A stretch of DNA of 64,000 nt from Kineothrix sp. MSJ-39. Its GTDB lineage: Bacteria > Bacillota > Clostridia > Lachnospirales > Lachnospiraceae. The DNA is taken from positions 186,001 through 250,000 of the forward strand of contig NZ_JAHLPN010000001.1 in NCBI RefSeq assembly GCF_018917935.1. The letters are read 5' to 3'. The number at the start of each line of letters is the position of its first letter. The stretch's first letter is position 1. A program made the translations under genes and the position numbers. Below the pieces are notes generated by a model. The model was not told the origin of the DNA, searched no databases, and saw only the letters and a program-made list of their open reading frames with translations. Of the stretch, positions 37,030 through 47,809 are shown piece by piece.

Positions 37030-37446
37030 TCATTGTAAATTTGCTCTGCCGAATCCCTCCGGCAAAAGCTCTTTTAAAGTATATACCTTATATTCTGTCT
37101 CACTTTTTGCCACGATAATCTCAAAATCAGGCTCACAGAATTCCATCATAACCTGCCTGCAGACACCACATGGCGCTGCATAATCATGCTCGCCTTCTTT
37201 GCCGCCCGTGATTGCGATCGCAGCAAAATCCAGTTGCCCTTCGCTAACTGCCTTGAAGATTGCTGTCCGTTCCGCACAGTTACTCGGCCCATACGCTGCA
37301 TTTTCAATATTACAGCCTCTGTAGATCTGTCCATCCTTTGTCAGAAGTGCAGCCCCGACCTGAAAATGCGAATACGGCGAATAGGAAAAAGTCCGTGCGG
37401 TTAACGCCTGTGCAATTAACTGTCTGATTTTTTCTGTTTCTAACAT
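37030..37446 (-). CDS. cdd: Cytidine deaminase
   Basis: 138 residues from the ATG at 37444-37446, after GTGAGGTGTAAT. It converts cytidine and deoxycytidine to uridine forms. Zinc ligands are in AAYGPSNCAERTAIFKA (Cys with the catalytic Glu) and AAPCGVCRQVMMEF (two Cys); SHFQVGAALLTKDGQIYRGC is the substrate block. Small homotetrameric form. It starts 1 base after the punA stop. Confidence 0.96.
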   Translation of the reverse strand: MLETEKIRQLIAQALTARTFSYSPYSHFQVGAALLTKDGQIYRGCNIENAAYGPSNCAERTAIFKAVSEGQLDFAAIAITGGKEGEHDYAAPCGVCRQVMMEFCEPDFEIIVAKSETEYKVYTLKELLPEGFGRANLQ

Positions 37447-37447
37447 A

Positions 37448-38278
37448 TTACACCTCACCAAACCGGATCACACTCTCCGTTACCAGCTTTTTGAATTTCG
37501 GTGCTGCTTCATTTGCCGCTTCCTGTACTTCCTTGTGGGAAAGCGGTACTTTGGAAATACCCGCAGCCGGATTGCAGACACAGGAAATGCCGCATACACG
37601 CATGCCAAAGTGAACTGCGGCGATCGCTTCCACAGCAGTGGACATACCGACTGCATCCGCTCCCAGAATACCTGCCATCTTTACCTCAGCAGGTGTTTCA
37701 TAAGAAGGGCCTGTAAACTGGATATAAACACCCTCCTGCAAGAGGATCTGCTGTTCTTCTGCCACGCTGCGGATCACATCGGAAAGCACCGGATCATATA
37801 CATGGCTCATATCCGGAAATCTGACGCCCGGCTCCAGATTCGGTCCGATCAGCGGATTCGGTACAAAAGTCGCGATGTGATCTGTGATCAACATCAGATC
37901 TCCTGCATGAAATGCCGGATTGATCCCGCCGGATGCATTGGTCAGAAACAGGATCTTCGCGCCCAGAAGCTGCATCAGCCGTGTTGGCAGCACAACATCC
38001 GAGATCGGATACCCTTCATAATAATGGACACGTCCTTTCATACAGACAACCGGAACAGATCCGACATAGCCAAAGATAAATTTGCCTGCATGTCCCGGAA
38101 CTGTCGATACCGGGAAGCCTTCGATCTCCTTGTAGTCGATCTCCGCTTCTACCCTGATGCCATCTGCATAATCCCCCAGACCGGAACCAAGTACGATCGC
38201 TACCTGTGGCACAAAATCTGTCTTTTCCCTGACAGAGCAAAGACATTTCTGTAATTTTTCTGATACCTCATTCCTCAT
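37448..38278 (-). CDS. punA: Purine nucleoside phosphorylase, trimeric type
   Basis: 276 residues from the ATG at 38276-38278, 6 bases after AGGAGG; it overlaps the DUF512 gene by 11 bases. It splits inosine or guanosine and deoxy forms with phosphate. VAIVLGSGLGDYADGI is the phosphate loop, VCMKGRVHYYEGYP and FLTNASGGINPAFHAGDLM are conserved, and DAVGMSTAVEAIAAVHFGMR is the nucleoside/phosphate contact block. With cdd and the amidohydrolase it forms a nucleoside-salvage group. Confidence 0.95.
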   Translation of the reverse strand: MRNEVSEKLQKCLCSVREKTDFVPQVAIVLGSGLGDYADGIRVEAEIDYKEIEGFPVSTVPGHAGKFIFGYVGSVPVVCMKGRVHYYEGYPISDVVLPTRLMQLLGAKILFLTNASGGINPAFHAGDLMLITDHIATFVPNPLIGPNLEPGVRFPDMSHVYDPVLSDVIRSVAEEQQILLQEGVYIQFTGPSYETPAEVKMAGILGADAVGMSTAVEAIAAVHFGMRVCGISCVCNPAAGISKVPLSHKEVQEAANEAAPKFKKLVTESVIRFGEV

Positions 38279-39701
38279 AGCCTTCCTCCTGTTCTTCATA
38301 AGCCTTTACATATACATAGTTTTCATTATTTCGTTTCATCGTTTCATGGAATAACATGGCACGCAGCAGATCTTCTCCGCCCGTATCCGCCACGATCACA
38401 TGCATGGAAAGTGCCTGCTCCACATCTGTGATCGTCAGATCATCGAGGAATACTTCTTCTCCTGTCCGCAGCATATTGGATGGGATCAGCAGATAGCTGC
38501 CCAGCTCTCTTCCGTTTTCCCGTTCTTCCTGTAATTGTGCGATCAGATCCTGCGCTGTGATCAGCCCGGAAACCGTGATCGTTTCCCCAAAGAAATCATT
38601 GCGGATCTGCTTCACATAGATCTGAAGTCCCGGAAATGCCTCCATTGTCTGTGCTGCAATCTTGGAAAGCATCGGTGCTGCCAGTTTTCCCGTCGCGATC
38701 GTGATCGTCTGCGAAAGAGACTTCTTCAGCTGCTCATAACCATCTTCCGCAATCTGTCTGTGCAGTGCTTCTTCAAACTCCGTCCATAAAAGGCGCATCA
38801 TACCAACACCGTTTTCCAGCTGGATATAGCCATCGTAGCGTTCCTCCTCCGGGAAATCACGCTCCGCTAAAATATACCATTCATCACTGGCGTGGATAAA
38901 ATGCAGTCCGTATTTTTCATAAAAGCCCTGCTGATAACTTTCGATCAGGTCGATGACAGCTCCCGCCTCTTCCTTTGTATACAGATCCAGCTTCGGCAGA
39001 TCATCACGATACTTTGTTATTCCCGCCGGAACTGCGGAAACGCTGCGCATAAAAGGCAGATATTTACTTAAATCCTCGATCGTACGACGCAGATGCTCCC
39101 CGTCATTGATATTCTTACAGCAGACGATCTGTCCGTTCATTTCCACGTGTCCTTCATACAGCTTGTCAATGAACTTCAGCTTGTCCCCTGCGAACCGGTT
39201 ATGGAGCAGCTTACAGCGCAGCTCCGGTTCCGTAGACTGGACAGAAATATTGATCGGTGCAAGCTGCATCTTGATGATCCTGTCAATGTCCTTTTCCGTC
39301 ATATTGGTCATCGTGATATAATTGCCCTGTAAGAAAGAAAGACGGGAATCGTCATCCTTAAAATACAGCGTATCACGCATGCCCGGCGGCATCTGGTCGA
39401 TAAAGCAGAACAGACATTTATTGCTGCAGCTTTTGTACTCACTCATCAGGTCATTTTCAAATTCCAGCCCCAGATCATCATCATAGTCTTTTTCTATTTC
39501 AAGCTCCCATTCCTCGCCATAGGGCTTGCGGATCAGTACAACCACATATTCATCTTTGATCATATAGCGGTAATCAAAGACATCCTCGATCGGTTCGTCA
39601 TTGATGGAAAGCAGTACATCTCCTGGCTCGATCTCCATTTCTTCGGCAATAGAGCCCGGCTGTACTTTACTGATTATATGTTCACATTTGTTTTTCTTCA
39701 T
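38268..39701 (-). CDS. DUF512 protein: PDZ domain, radical-SAM-like Cys cluster
   Basis: 477 residues. An N-terminal PDZ-like domain (SIAEEMEIEPGDVLLSINDE) is followed by CSNKCLFCFIDQMPPGMRDT, a C-x3-C-x2-C motif like radical-SAM enzymes, then the DUF512 domain to the end (including GSYLLIPSNMLRTGEEVFLDD and HVIVADTGGEDLLRAML). Cytoplasmic, widespread in Clostridia and some Cyanobacteria; function unknown. Translation is coupled to punA by an 11-base overlap, though no shared pathway is obvious. Weak ribosome binding site. Confidence 0.88.
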   Translation of the reverse strand: MKKNKCEHIISKVQPGSIAEEMEIEPGDVLLSINDEPIEDVFDYRYMIKDEYVVVLIRKPYGEEWELEIEKDYDDDLGLEFENDLMSEYKSCSNKCLFCFIDQMPPGMRDTLYFKDDDSRLSFLQGNYITMTNMTEKDIDRIIKMQLAPINISVQSTEPELRCKLLHNRFAGDKLKFIDKLYEGHVEMNGQIVCCKNINDGEHLRRTIEDLSKYLPFMRSVSAVPAGITKYRDDLPKLDLYTKEEAGAVIDLIESYQQGFYEKYGLHFIHASDEWYILAERDFPEEERYDGYIQLENGVGMMRLLWTEFEEALHRQIAEDGYEQLKKSLSQTITIATGKLAAPMLSKIAAQTMEAFPGLQIYVKQIRNDFFGETITVSGLITAQDLIAQLQEERENGRELGSYLLIPSNMLRTGEEVFLDDLTITDVEQALSMHVIVADTGGEDLLRAMLFHETMKRNNENYVYVKAYEEQEEGYEE

Positions 39702-39773
39702 TCTGACTGTCTTTCATATTGCTTATTTTCCTGTTGCAGATATTAACTGCTATGCGCTGATTATAACAAGAAA

Positions 39774-39814
39774 CAGGGTATGATTCAAGTGTGAGGCACT
39801 TCCTTCATACCCTG
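39774..39814 (-). terminator. Terminator downstream of spoIVA
   Basis: CAGGGTATGA (39774-39783) pairs with TCATACCCTG (39805-39814); on the minus strand TTTCTTG follows. Confidence 0.75.
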
Positions 39815-39825
39815 CGCATCCCGTG

Positions 39826-41304
39826 TTAAATAATAATACAAACCAGTCCGCCATTTGTGTCATTGACGATCTTCTGCATGCTGTCCTGTAATTTCAGCTG
39901 GCTTTCTTCTCCAATCATAGCAATTTTGGTCGTGATACCGTCCTGTACCATCTGCTCGACCGTTTTGCCGAAAATATTCGTATCCCAGATACCGTCGGAT
40001 GCTTCATTCTGCCCGATATACCCGATCAAGTCTTCTGCCTGCTCCTTTGTCCCGACGATCGGTGCGATCTCCGTTTCGATATTTGCCCGGATCATATGGA
40101 TCGATGGGCTCTTTGCCTTGATCTTGACACCATATTTGCTGCCATGATGGATGACCTCCGGTGCTTCCAGCTCAATCTCGCTGCGTTCCGGTGTTACCAC
40201 ACCATATCCCTTCTGTCTTACCTGATCGATCGCCTGCAATACTTTCTTATATTCCTTCTGCATCTTAGAAGTTTCTTCGAGATAATCCAAAAGCTCGTAT
40301 TCGCTTTCTACCGGCTGTCCGAGCAAGTCACTCAGCATTTCATAATAGTAGCTTTCATCAATATCCAGATAGCATTTGACACTGCCATCTGCCAGATTGA
40401 TCCCATCCATCCTCGTCTTCTTCACATAAGTGTCGGAAAGCATGATCGGATGCTCCATGATATCCCGCATGTAGGAATAAGCCGGCATAAACTGGCGGAT
40501 CTCCTGCAGCACACTTTCTTTCAGCGGATGCTCTGCAGGCAGCATTTCCACCCACTTTGGCATATAAAACTCCATCGAGCTGATTGGAAATTCCAGCAGG
40601 ATATTTTCCATGATCCGGTCGATATCCTCTTTTTTGAGTTGTGCGCAGTTAACCGGAAGAACCGTTACCTGATACTTTAAGGACAATGCCTCTGCATACT
40701 GCTTTGTTTCTTCCGCAAGCGGTCTTTCGCTGTTTAACAATACCAGAAACGGCTTGTGAAGCTCTGAAAGCTGTTTCAGTGTTTTTTCCAGCGCCGGTTC
40801 ATAATTTGCCGGCGGGATATCGGAAAAGCTGCCGTCCGTCGTGATCACGATCCCGATCGTGGAATGATCATGAATGACCTTATATGTACCAAGCTCCGCC
40901 GCCTGTGTAAACGGGATCTCATAGTCATACCACGGCGTTTTTACCATACGCTCCGCATCTTCTTCCATATGACCGACCGCACCCTCCACCATATAACCGA
41001 CACAGTCGATCAGCCTTGTTTTTACCGTCACATCGCCGATCATGATCTGCGCTGCCTCACTTGGGATAAACTTTGGCTCTGTCGTGGTGATCGTCTTACC
41101 GGTTCCGCTCTGCGGCAGTTCATCCACCGCCTGTTTTTTACTGTATTCCTCTGTCATATGCGGCAGAACGCACACATCCATAAATCGTTTGATAAAGGTG
41201 GATTTTCCGGTTCTGACCGGTCCGACCACACCAATATAGATTTCTCCGTTTGTTCTTGCCTGCATATCTTTGTATACATCAAATTCCGAATTTTCTGTTT
41301 TCAT
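39826..41304 (-). CDS. spoIVA: Stage IV sporulation protein A
   Basis: 492 residues from the ATG at 41302-41304, the exact length known for Bacillus subtilis SpoIVA; the ribosome binding site is weak (GGGGGCAGAG). SpoIVA is an ATPase that polymerises on the outer forespore membrane as base layer of the spore coat. YIGVVGPVRTGKSTFIKRFM is the Walker A region; RLIDCVGYMVEGAVGHMEED and IGIVITTDGSFSDIPPANYE follow, and the C-terminus ends in hydrophobic GGLVCIII. This is the clearest evidence in the window that the organism makes spores; expression is expected from a mother-cell SigE promoter, which I did not locate. Confidence 0.97.
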   Translation of the reverse strand: MKTENSEFDVYKDMQARTNGEIYIGVVGPVRTGKSTFIKRFMDVCVLPHMTEEYSKKQAVDELPQSGTGKTITTTEPKFIPSEAAQIMIGDVTVKTRLIDCVGYMVEGAVGHMEEDAERMVKTPWYDYEIPFTQAAELGTYKVIHDHSTIGIVITTDGSFSDIPPANYEPALEKTLKQLSELHKPFLVLLNSERPLAEETKQYAEALSLKYQVTVLPVNCAQLKKEDIDRIMENILLEFPISSMEFYMPKWVEMLPAEHPLKESVLQEIRQFMPAYSYMRDIMEHPIMLSDTYVKKTRMDGINLADGSVKCYLDIDESYYYEMLSDLLGQPVESEYELLDYLEETSKMQKEYKKVLQAIDQVRQKGYGVVTPERSEIELEAPEVIHHGSKYGVKIKAKSPSIHMIRANIETEIAPIVGTKEQAEDLIGYIGQNEASDGIWDTNIFGKTVEQMVQDGITTKIAMIGEESQLKLQDSMQKIVNDTNGGLVCIII

Positions 41305-41390
41305 ATTCTCTGCCCCCGCTTTTGTTTGTATCATGTATATGGGGGCAGGTTCCAAAATATGAATGGATTTCTGAAAATAAACCTGATCAG

Positions 41391-43718
41391 TTACAGTTCA
41401 TTTATCGTAGCTGTGATCGCCATGTTTCTCATACGTTTCGCCGGAGCGTGAATAGCCGCAGCGGAGGAAGCAAAGATGATCAGAAGAATCAGGATGATTT
41501 CTGCTACGGGGATATGCCATATCTCGCCAAAGTACGGGGTAATAAACGCTTCAAATATCATCTTATTCAGAAGCAGACCCAGTATACATCCGATTATGCA
41601 GCCTGAGATCGCATAGGTAAAAACCTCCGCCACGATCATCCTTGTAAGCTGCCGCCCATCCATTCCGACAGCACGCATCGCTCCATACTGCTTTGTTCTT
41701 GCTGACACGCTCATGGATGTACTGTTAATGATATTCAGCGCAGCCATTAAGACAATGATCGCAAGGAATGCATAGACAACGAATCGAAAAGCCCAAAATT
41801 CCGCTTTATTTTCTTTGTTGGTATCACAGTAATCGGCCAGACTGTTCGCTTCGCCCATTATATTTCGTATGGATGCAGCAATTCTGTCTTTATCTGCGTT
41901 ATTTGCAATCTTGACATTCAACAGCGCATAGCCGGATCCGCCTATCAGCCGCTCAAAAGTTTCCTCGGTACAGATCAGCGTAATATCATCTTCAAACAGT
42001 CCTTCCGATACAATCCCCGCGATTTCCAGTTCGCTTCCGTTGACTTGTACTTTATCGCCAACCTCCAACGGATTTCTGGCATCGTAAATCGTTAATACAT
42101 AATCGGAATCCCCGGATAGCTTTGAGACATCTCCGCTTACTTTGTTTTCCCCGGCGCATTGAAGCATATACTCCTCATAGGAAACCAGCGTGATTTTACT
42201 TACATCTTTGTCCGTAACAGCAGGAACATCAATCGCCGCCATGTTCCCATAGACAGTATCTATACCGTCTATTTTGCGCAACTGTACCGCAAGGTTTTTA
42301 TCTACGGAATTTGTTTCATCGTCGCTTGTAATAGTGAAATCCGGCGCCCAGGACCTTGTAGACGGCATAAGGATCTTTGCAAAGTCAAGGCCTGCGGAAA
42401 ATCCGAAAAACAGGATAATACTAAGCGCAAAGGAACCTGTCATAAGAATCAGATTTTTCCTTGCAGATATGGCGTGGTTCATACCAAGGGCTACCTCAAT
42501 TTTGAAAAAACTGCCTAGCCTCATACGACAGCTTTTTGCGGTGTTTTGTGCATTCCCGGATACCACTGTTGCCGGAGATACTTTAGCGGCGCGTTTTGCG
42601 GGAGAATGCGCTGCAAGGAGCACAGTCAAAATACCCACCACTATGCCAAGCACAATTCCCGATATGCTGACATAAAAAAGCGGAATTTCCGTAAGTTCTC
42701 CCTGAATCCCATATTTCAGCCAGAAGCATAGCCCCCATGTTGTTACAATACCAAGCGCAACACCGATTGGGATTGCGGTTTTACACCAGTTCAGGGCTTC
42801 CAGCCGTACATAGCGGATCACTTGCTGTTTACTCATTCCAATGCAGCGCATCATGCCAAAAAACTGTGTCCGCTGGGCAACATTGCTGTTCATGCTGCTT
42901 GAGATCATAAAAACGCCGGCCAGCACGATCAGTACAAACACAATAGCGGCAAGTGGATAAAGTGCTCGTGCATAGCCGTTGCTGCTATATCCTGTAATTG
43001 CAAGGAGCGCGGTGTTTTCGTCTACCGCTTCGTCTACCAGTCCGTAGTCCCTTTTGATCTCATTGATGCGTTTGGTTGTTCCTCTGTCAGAGGAAAAGCG
43101 GACATAATAAACAGGTGATTCCTCTATGCCGTTTATGGAACAGATTTCAGATAATGCAGTCCTGTTCATATATACTGTAAAGGCGTCGTATATCTTATTG
43201 AACTCTGCATCATGTGAACCAAATCCGGAAATCGTGTATTCCATATTGCCGGATGGCGTCGTTAAGGTAATACGGTCTCCGATATTGACCCCAAGCGTAT
43301 TTTTTGCGTTCATGGTTATCATAATTTCTGTATCGCTTTGAGGATAAGTACCTTCTTCCAGACAGTCCCATATATCCGTGATCCAGGATTCATCAACTCC
43401 GTACAGGGCGGCTTTTTGATCGCCGATATAATACGCCCCGTCAGCATTCTGGTTGATCGTCACGCACCGTGATACTGTTTTGACATCAGAGCGTGCGCTT
43501 ATCTGCGCCGCAATATCTTCTGATACATTTTGGAGGGAGATATGCCAATATCCATGATTGCTGATCACATTTGTTTTTTCCATATCGATAATCGCCCCTA
43601 CCATGCTGAATACCGTTGTCACAAGAAACACAGCGATCACAATGCACATAAGGGTCATACGGTTTTGCCGCCTACGCACTTTTGCCGAAATCGGGATCAG
43701 GCTTAAATAGCTTTTCAT
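41391..43718 (-). CDS. FtsX-type ABC exporter permease
   Basis: 775 residues from the ATG at 43716-43718, after GGGGAGGTGCCACGA; it overlaps the ATPase gene as ATGA. One N-terminal helix (LMCIVIAVFLVTTVFSMVGA) precedes an extracellular domain of about 200 residues, then three helices near residues 256-385. A second helix and extracellular domain follow, then a final three-helix block ending in ANMAI-like RMRNMAITATINEL. FtsX domains (LEALNWCKTAIPIGVALGIV; AVGMDGRQLTRMIVAEVFTY) mark the MacB/BceB class, which moves or responds to antimicrobial peptides or lipids. Confidence 0.9.
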   Translation of the reverse strand: MKSYLSLIPISAKVRRRQNRMTLMCIVIAVFLVTTVFSMVGAIIDMEKTNVISNHGYWHISLQNVSEDIAAQISARSDVKTVSRCVTINQNADGAYYIGDQKAALYGVDESWITDIWDCLEEGTYPQSDTEIMITMNAKNTLGVNIGDRITLTTPSGNMEYTISGFGSHDAEFNKIYDAFTVYMNRTALSEICSINGIEESPVYYVRFSSDRGTTKRINEIKRDYGLVDEAVDENTALLAITGYSSNGYARALYPLAAIVFVLIVLAGVFMISSSMNSNVAQRTQFFGMMRCIGMSKQQVIRYVRLEALNWCKTAIPIGVALGIVTTWGLCFWLKYGIQGELTEIPLFYVSISGIVLGIVVGILTVLLAAHSPAKRAAKVSPATVVSGNAQNTAKSCRMRLGSFFKIEVALGMNHAISARKNLILMTGSFALSIILFFGFSAGLDFAKILMPSTRSWAPDFTITSDDETNSVDKNLAVQLRKIDGIDTVYGNMAAIDVPAVTDKDVSKITLVSYEEYMLQCAGENKVSGDVSKLSGDSDYVLTIYDARNPLEVGDKVQVNGSELEIAGIVSEGLFEDDITLICTEETFERLIGGSGYALLNVKIANNADKDRIAASIRNIMGEANSLADYCDTNKENKAEFWAFRFVVYAFLAIIVLMAALNIINSTSMSVSARTKQYGAMRAVGMDGRQLTRMIVAEVFTYAISGCIIGCILGLLLNKMIFEAFITPYFGEIWHIPVAEIILILLIIFASSAAAIHAPAKRMRNMAITATINEL

Positions 43719-44398
43719 TCGTGGCACCTCCCCAGATCAGTAAGCTGTCCGTCCGATACGGACAATACGCGATCGGCTGATTGTGCTATACTGCGGTTGT
43801 GTGTGATCATGACGATCGTCTGCTCATATTTTCCGGAAGCTTCTTTCAGCAGTGCAATGACTTCCCTGCTGTTCTGAGAATCCAGATTTCCGGTCGGTTC
43901 ATCTGCCAGAATCAGTGACGGTCTTGTAATGAGTGCTCTTCCGATCGCCACTCTCTGCTGTTGTCCGCCGGAAAGCTGGCTTGGCAGATGATTCCGCCTC
44001 TTTTCCAGATTCAGCACTGTAAGCAGTTCCTCCAGATATTGCCGATCCGGTTTCCGATAATCCAGCAAAAGTGGAAACAAGATATTCTGTTCCACGGTAA
44101 GTTCGGGGATCAGGTTAAACGCCTGAAAGATAAATCCGATATTTCTGCGCCGGAATATCGTCAGGTTCTGCTCCTTCATGGCAAAAATATCTTTTCCGTC
44201 GATCATGACCTTTCCGGAAGTCGGCACATCAAGTGCGCCGATCATATTCAGAAGCGTACTTTTGCCGGAGCCCGATTCCCCGACGATCGCTACATACTCT
44301 CCCTTCGGAACCGAAAAGCTGACATTTTTCAGTGCATTTACAGCGGCTTCTCCACTGCCATAGGTTTTACAGATATTTTGAACCTCTAATAAATTCAT
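43715..44398 (-). CDS. ABC transporter ATP-binding protein, MacB/LolD type
   Basis: 227 residues. Walker [22 protein letters not shown]-loop in [13 protein letters not shown], signature [15 protein letters not shown], Walker [14 protein letters not shown], and the H-loop in [18 protein letters not shown]. Partner of the FtsX permease with which it overlaps by 4 bases. The pair lies behind a two-component system and a direct-repeat site, so it is probably induced by the signal that system reads. Confidence 0.95.
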   Translation of the reverse strand: MNLLEVQNICKTYGSGEAAVNALKNVSFSVPKGEYVAIVGESGSGKSTLLNMIGALDVPTSGKVMIDGKDIFAMKEQNLTIFRRRNIGFIFQAFNLIPELTVEQNILFPLLLDYRKPDRQYLEELLTVLNLEKRRNHLPSQLSGGQQQRVAIGRALITRPSLILADEPTGNLDSQNSREVIALLKEASGKYEQTIVMITHNRSIAQSADRVLSVSDGQLTDLGRCHE

Positions 44399-44466
44399 TG
44401 TGCAAACACCTCTTTCTTCCTGTTTTTCTATACAGGTTATCCCTGTGTCTGAAAGAATAGCATGTG

Positions 44467-44485
44467 AAGATTACTGCAAGATTAC
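44467..44485. promoter_or_regulatory. Direct repeats upstream of the ABC exporter, likely response-regulator site
   Basis: AAGATTAC occurs at 44467-44474 and 44478-44485, 11 bases apart (one helical turn). OmpR-type regulators bind such tandem sites. It lies about 70 bases before the ATPase start, after the histidine kinase gene, and no good -35 is present there, as is usual for activated promoters. Confidence 0.5.
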
Positions 44486-44492
44486 AAAAATC

Positions 44493-45530
44493 CTACAATT
44501 TTGTAGGAATCAGAAAATAAAGCGTAAAGACAGCACCTCTTCCCGGTTCACTGTCCACTTCGATCGTTCCGTTATGCGCCTCGACGATCGCCTTTGCCAG
44601 CGGCAGACCAAGTCCGATCCCCTGCGTATCCTTGGAAAAACGACTGCGGTAAAAGCGTTTGAAAATATGATGCAGATCCTCCGGATGGATTCCACAGCCA
44701 TTGTCTGCCACAACGATCTGTACAGCACTCGCCATGCATTTCCAACTGATCGTGATCCGATCACCTTCCTTTGTATGATCCAGTGCATTTTTCACCAGAT
44801 TTCCAACCGCTTCCAAAATCCAGTCCCTGTCACAGAAAAATGTATCTGTATCATTACCGGACAAAAGCAGCGTTTTCTTTTCCTGCTCTGCCCGGTAGGC
44901 AAATTGCAGCCTGATATCCTGCATCATATCTGCGATCTGTTCCGTTGCTTTCTCCAGTATGATCGAGCCTGCATCCAGTCTTGTCATTTTCAGCAGGTTC
45001 TGCACCAGTGTCTCGATCCGGTCAAGCTCCTGTTCCGACAGAGAGGCAAATTCCTTGATCTGGGATTCTTCCTCCGCTTCCTCCTGTAAAAGTCCATTAT
45101 AAATATTCAAAGCGGCAAGCGGCGTTTTTAACTGATGTGAAATATCGGATATGGTATTTTTCAAAAACACCTTTTCTCGTATTTCTTTTGTGGCATGTGC
45201 ATTTAAAACCGCTGCGAGTGAATTGATCCCATGAAACAGCTTGTACAGTTCCCCCTCCTCATCACAGTCGATCCGTGCGGTCGTATCACCATCCAGATAA
45301 GCGCGGATCTGTGCCTGTGCCTGCTCCAGCTTTCGGTTCTGCCTTGTAAAATAGCAAATGCTGACCATATCGGTCAATGCCGCACCTGCCAAAACAAGCA
45401 GGAAGATCCAGGCAGAAAGCCTGTGACAGTCTATCCAGAACATTCCCTCTGCACCTATAAAAAACACGATCCAAATGCCTGTCACGGCAAAAAAGAACCT
45501 TTTTATCTCTTTATCTACAAATAATTTCAT
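44493..45530 (-). CDS. Sensor histidine kinase
   Basis: 345 residues from the ATG at 45528-45530, after GATTGAGGGCGCGT. Two membrane helices (about residues 12-31 and 40-61) with almost no extracellular loop suggest sensing within the membrane, as in BceS-like kinases. Phosphoacceptor: TISDISHQLKTPLAALNIYN; N box: EAVGNLVKNALDHTKEGD; G boxes: VADNGCGIHPEDLHHIFKRF and GIGLGLPLAKAIVEAHNG. It starts 8 bases after the response regulator and probably pairs with the downstream ABC exporter. Confidence 0.95.
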   Translation of the reverse strand: MKLFVDKEIKRFFFAVTGIWIVFFIGAEGMFWIDCHRLSAWIFLLVLAGAALTDMVSICYFTRQNRKLEQAQAQIRAYLDGDTTARIDCDEEGELYKLFHGINSLAAVLNAHATKEIREKVFLKNTISDISHQLKTPLAALNIYNGLLQEEAEEESQIKEFASLSEQELDRIETLVQNLLKMTRLDAGSIILEKATEQIADMMQDIRLQFAYRAEQEKKTLLLSGNDTDTFFCDRDWILEAVGNLVKNALDHTKEGDRITISWKCMASAVQIVVADNGCGIHPEDLHHIFKRFYRSRFSKDTQGIGLGLPLAKAIVEAHNGTIEVDSEPGRGAVFTLYFLIPTKL

Positions 45531-45538
45531 ACGCGCCC

Positions 45539-46225
45539 TCAATCCAGTACGTTCCATTTATACCCCATACGTCTGACCGTTAACAACATCTGCGGTTCTC
45601 CCGGATCATCCTCGATCTTCATACGGAGCCGCCGCATATATACCGTCAGCGTACTGTTATCGATATAGTTGCCATCGCAATCCCATAGCTTTTCCAGAAT
45701 CTGTTCTTTCGTCAGTACCACATTCGGATTTTGCATAAAAAAGCACAACAGCTTGTACTCTGCTGCGGTCAGGTCCAGTAGCTGTCCGTTTTTAAAGGCC
45801 TGTCCCTGCAAAAGCTGCAGGTGAATGCCATTTGATGTGATCTCGGTAGCAACACCGCCAAAATCCTTTGCCCGTCTTAAAAGTGCATGGATCCGTGACA
45901 GCAGAACGCCCAGCTTAAACGGCTTTGTCATATAGTCATCGCCGCCCATATCCAATCCCATGATGATATCCATTTCCTCATCTGAGGCAGTCAGAAAAAG
46001 GATCGGTACTTTGGAAGTCTGTCTGACTTTTTTACAAAAATCAAATCCTGTACCGTCCGGCAAGGATACATCCAGGATCAGCAGATCATAGCTTCCCATA
46101 TTCCATGCCTGTTCTGCTTCCTTCTGTGTCCTGGCAACCTCCAATATATAGCCCTGCTTCTGCAAAGCAAAGGTCAGTCCTGTAATCAGGCTGATGTCAT
46201 CTTCAACCAGTAATAATTTACTCAT
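45539..46225 (-). CDS. OmpR-family response regulator
   Basis: 228 residues, start ATG after AAAGGAAAACAT. The receiver domain has the acidic pair in LLVEDDIS, the phosphoacceptor Asp in YDLLILDVSLPDGTGFDF, Thr/Lys in FLTASDEEMDI and DDYMTKPFKLGVL. The C-terminal winged helix includes LTAAEYKLLCFFMQNPNVVL and YIDNSTLTVYMRRLRMKIED. First gene of the response regulator, kinase, ATPase and permease run. Confidence 0.96.
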   Translation of the reverse strand: MSKLLLVEDDISLITGLTFALQKQGYILEVARTQKEAEQAWNMGSYDLLILDVSLPDGTGFDFCKKVRQTSKVPILFLTASDEEMDIIMGLDMGGDDYMTKPFKLGVLLSRIHALLRRAKDFGGVATEITSNGIHLQLLQGQAFKNGQLLDLTAAEYKLLCFFMQNPNVVLTKEQILEKLWDCDGNYIDNSTLTVYMRRLRMKIEDDPGEPQMLLTVRRMGYKWNVLD

Positions 46226-46241
46226 ATGTTTTCCTTTATAT

Positions 46242-46277
46242 AAAAAGTCCCGAAAACATTACATTCCCGGGACTTTT
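46242..46277 (-). terminator. Terminator downstream of gdhA
   Basis: AAAAGTCCCG (46243-46252) pairs with CGGGACTTTT (46268-46277); on the minus strand TTTTTAT follows. It lies just before the response regulator gene. Confidence 0.85.
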
Positions 46278-46310
46278 CTTCCTATATGCTTTTCAGCTTT
46301 CGCTTACTGA

Positions 46311-47795
<1,485 letters not shown>

Positions 47796-47809
47796 CTATG
47801 TATTTTTTT

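Noticed and set aside
37535-38254. Plus-strand open frame of 239 codons
   Set aside because: Antisense to punA; no ribosome binding site and no recognisable motif.
41391-46225. Horizontally gained island (ABC exporter and two-component system)
   Set aside because: No flanking tRNA, repeats or integrase; composition difference could not be measured here.
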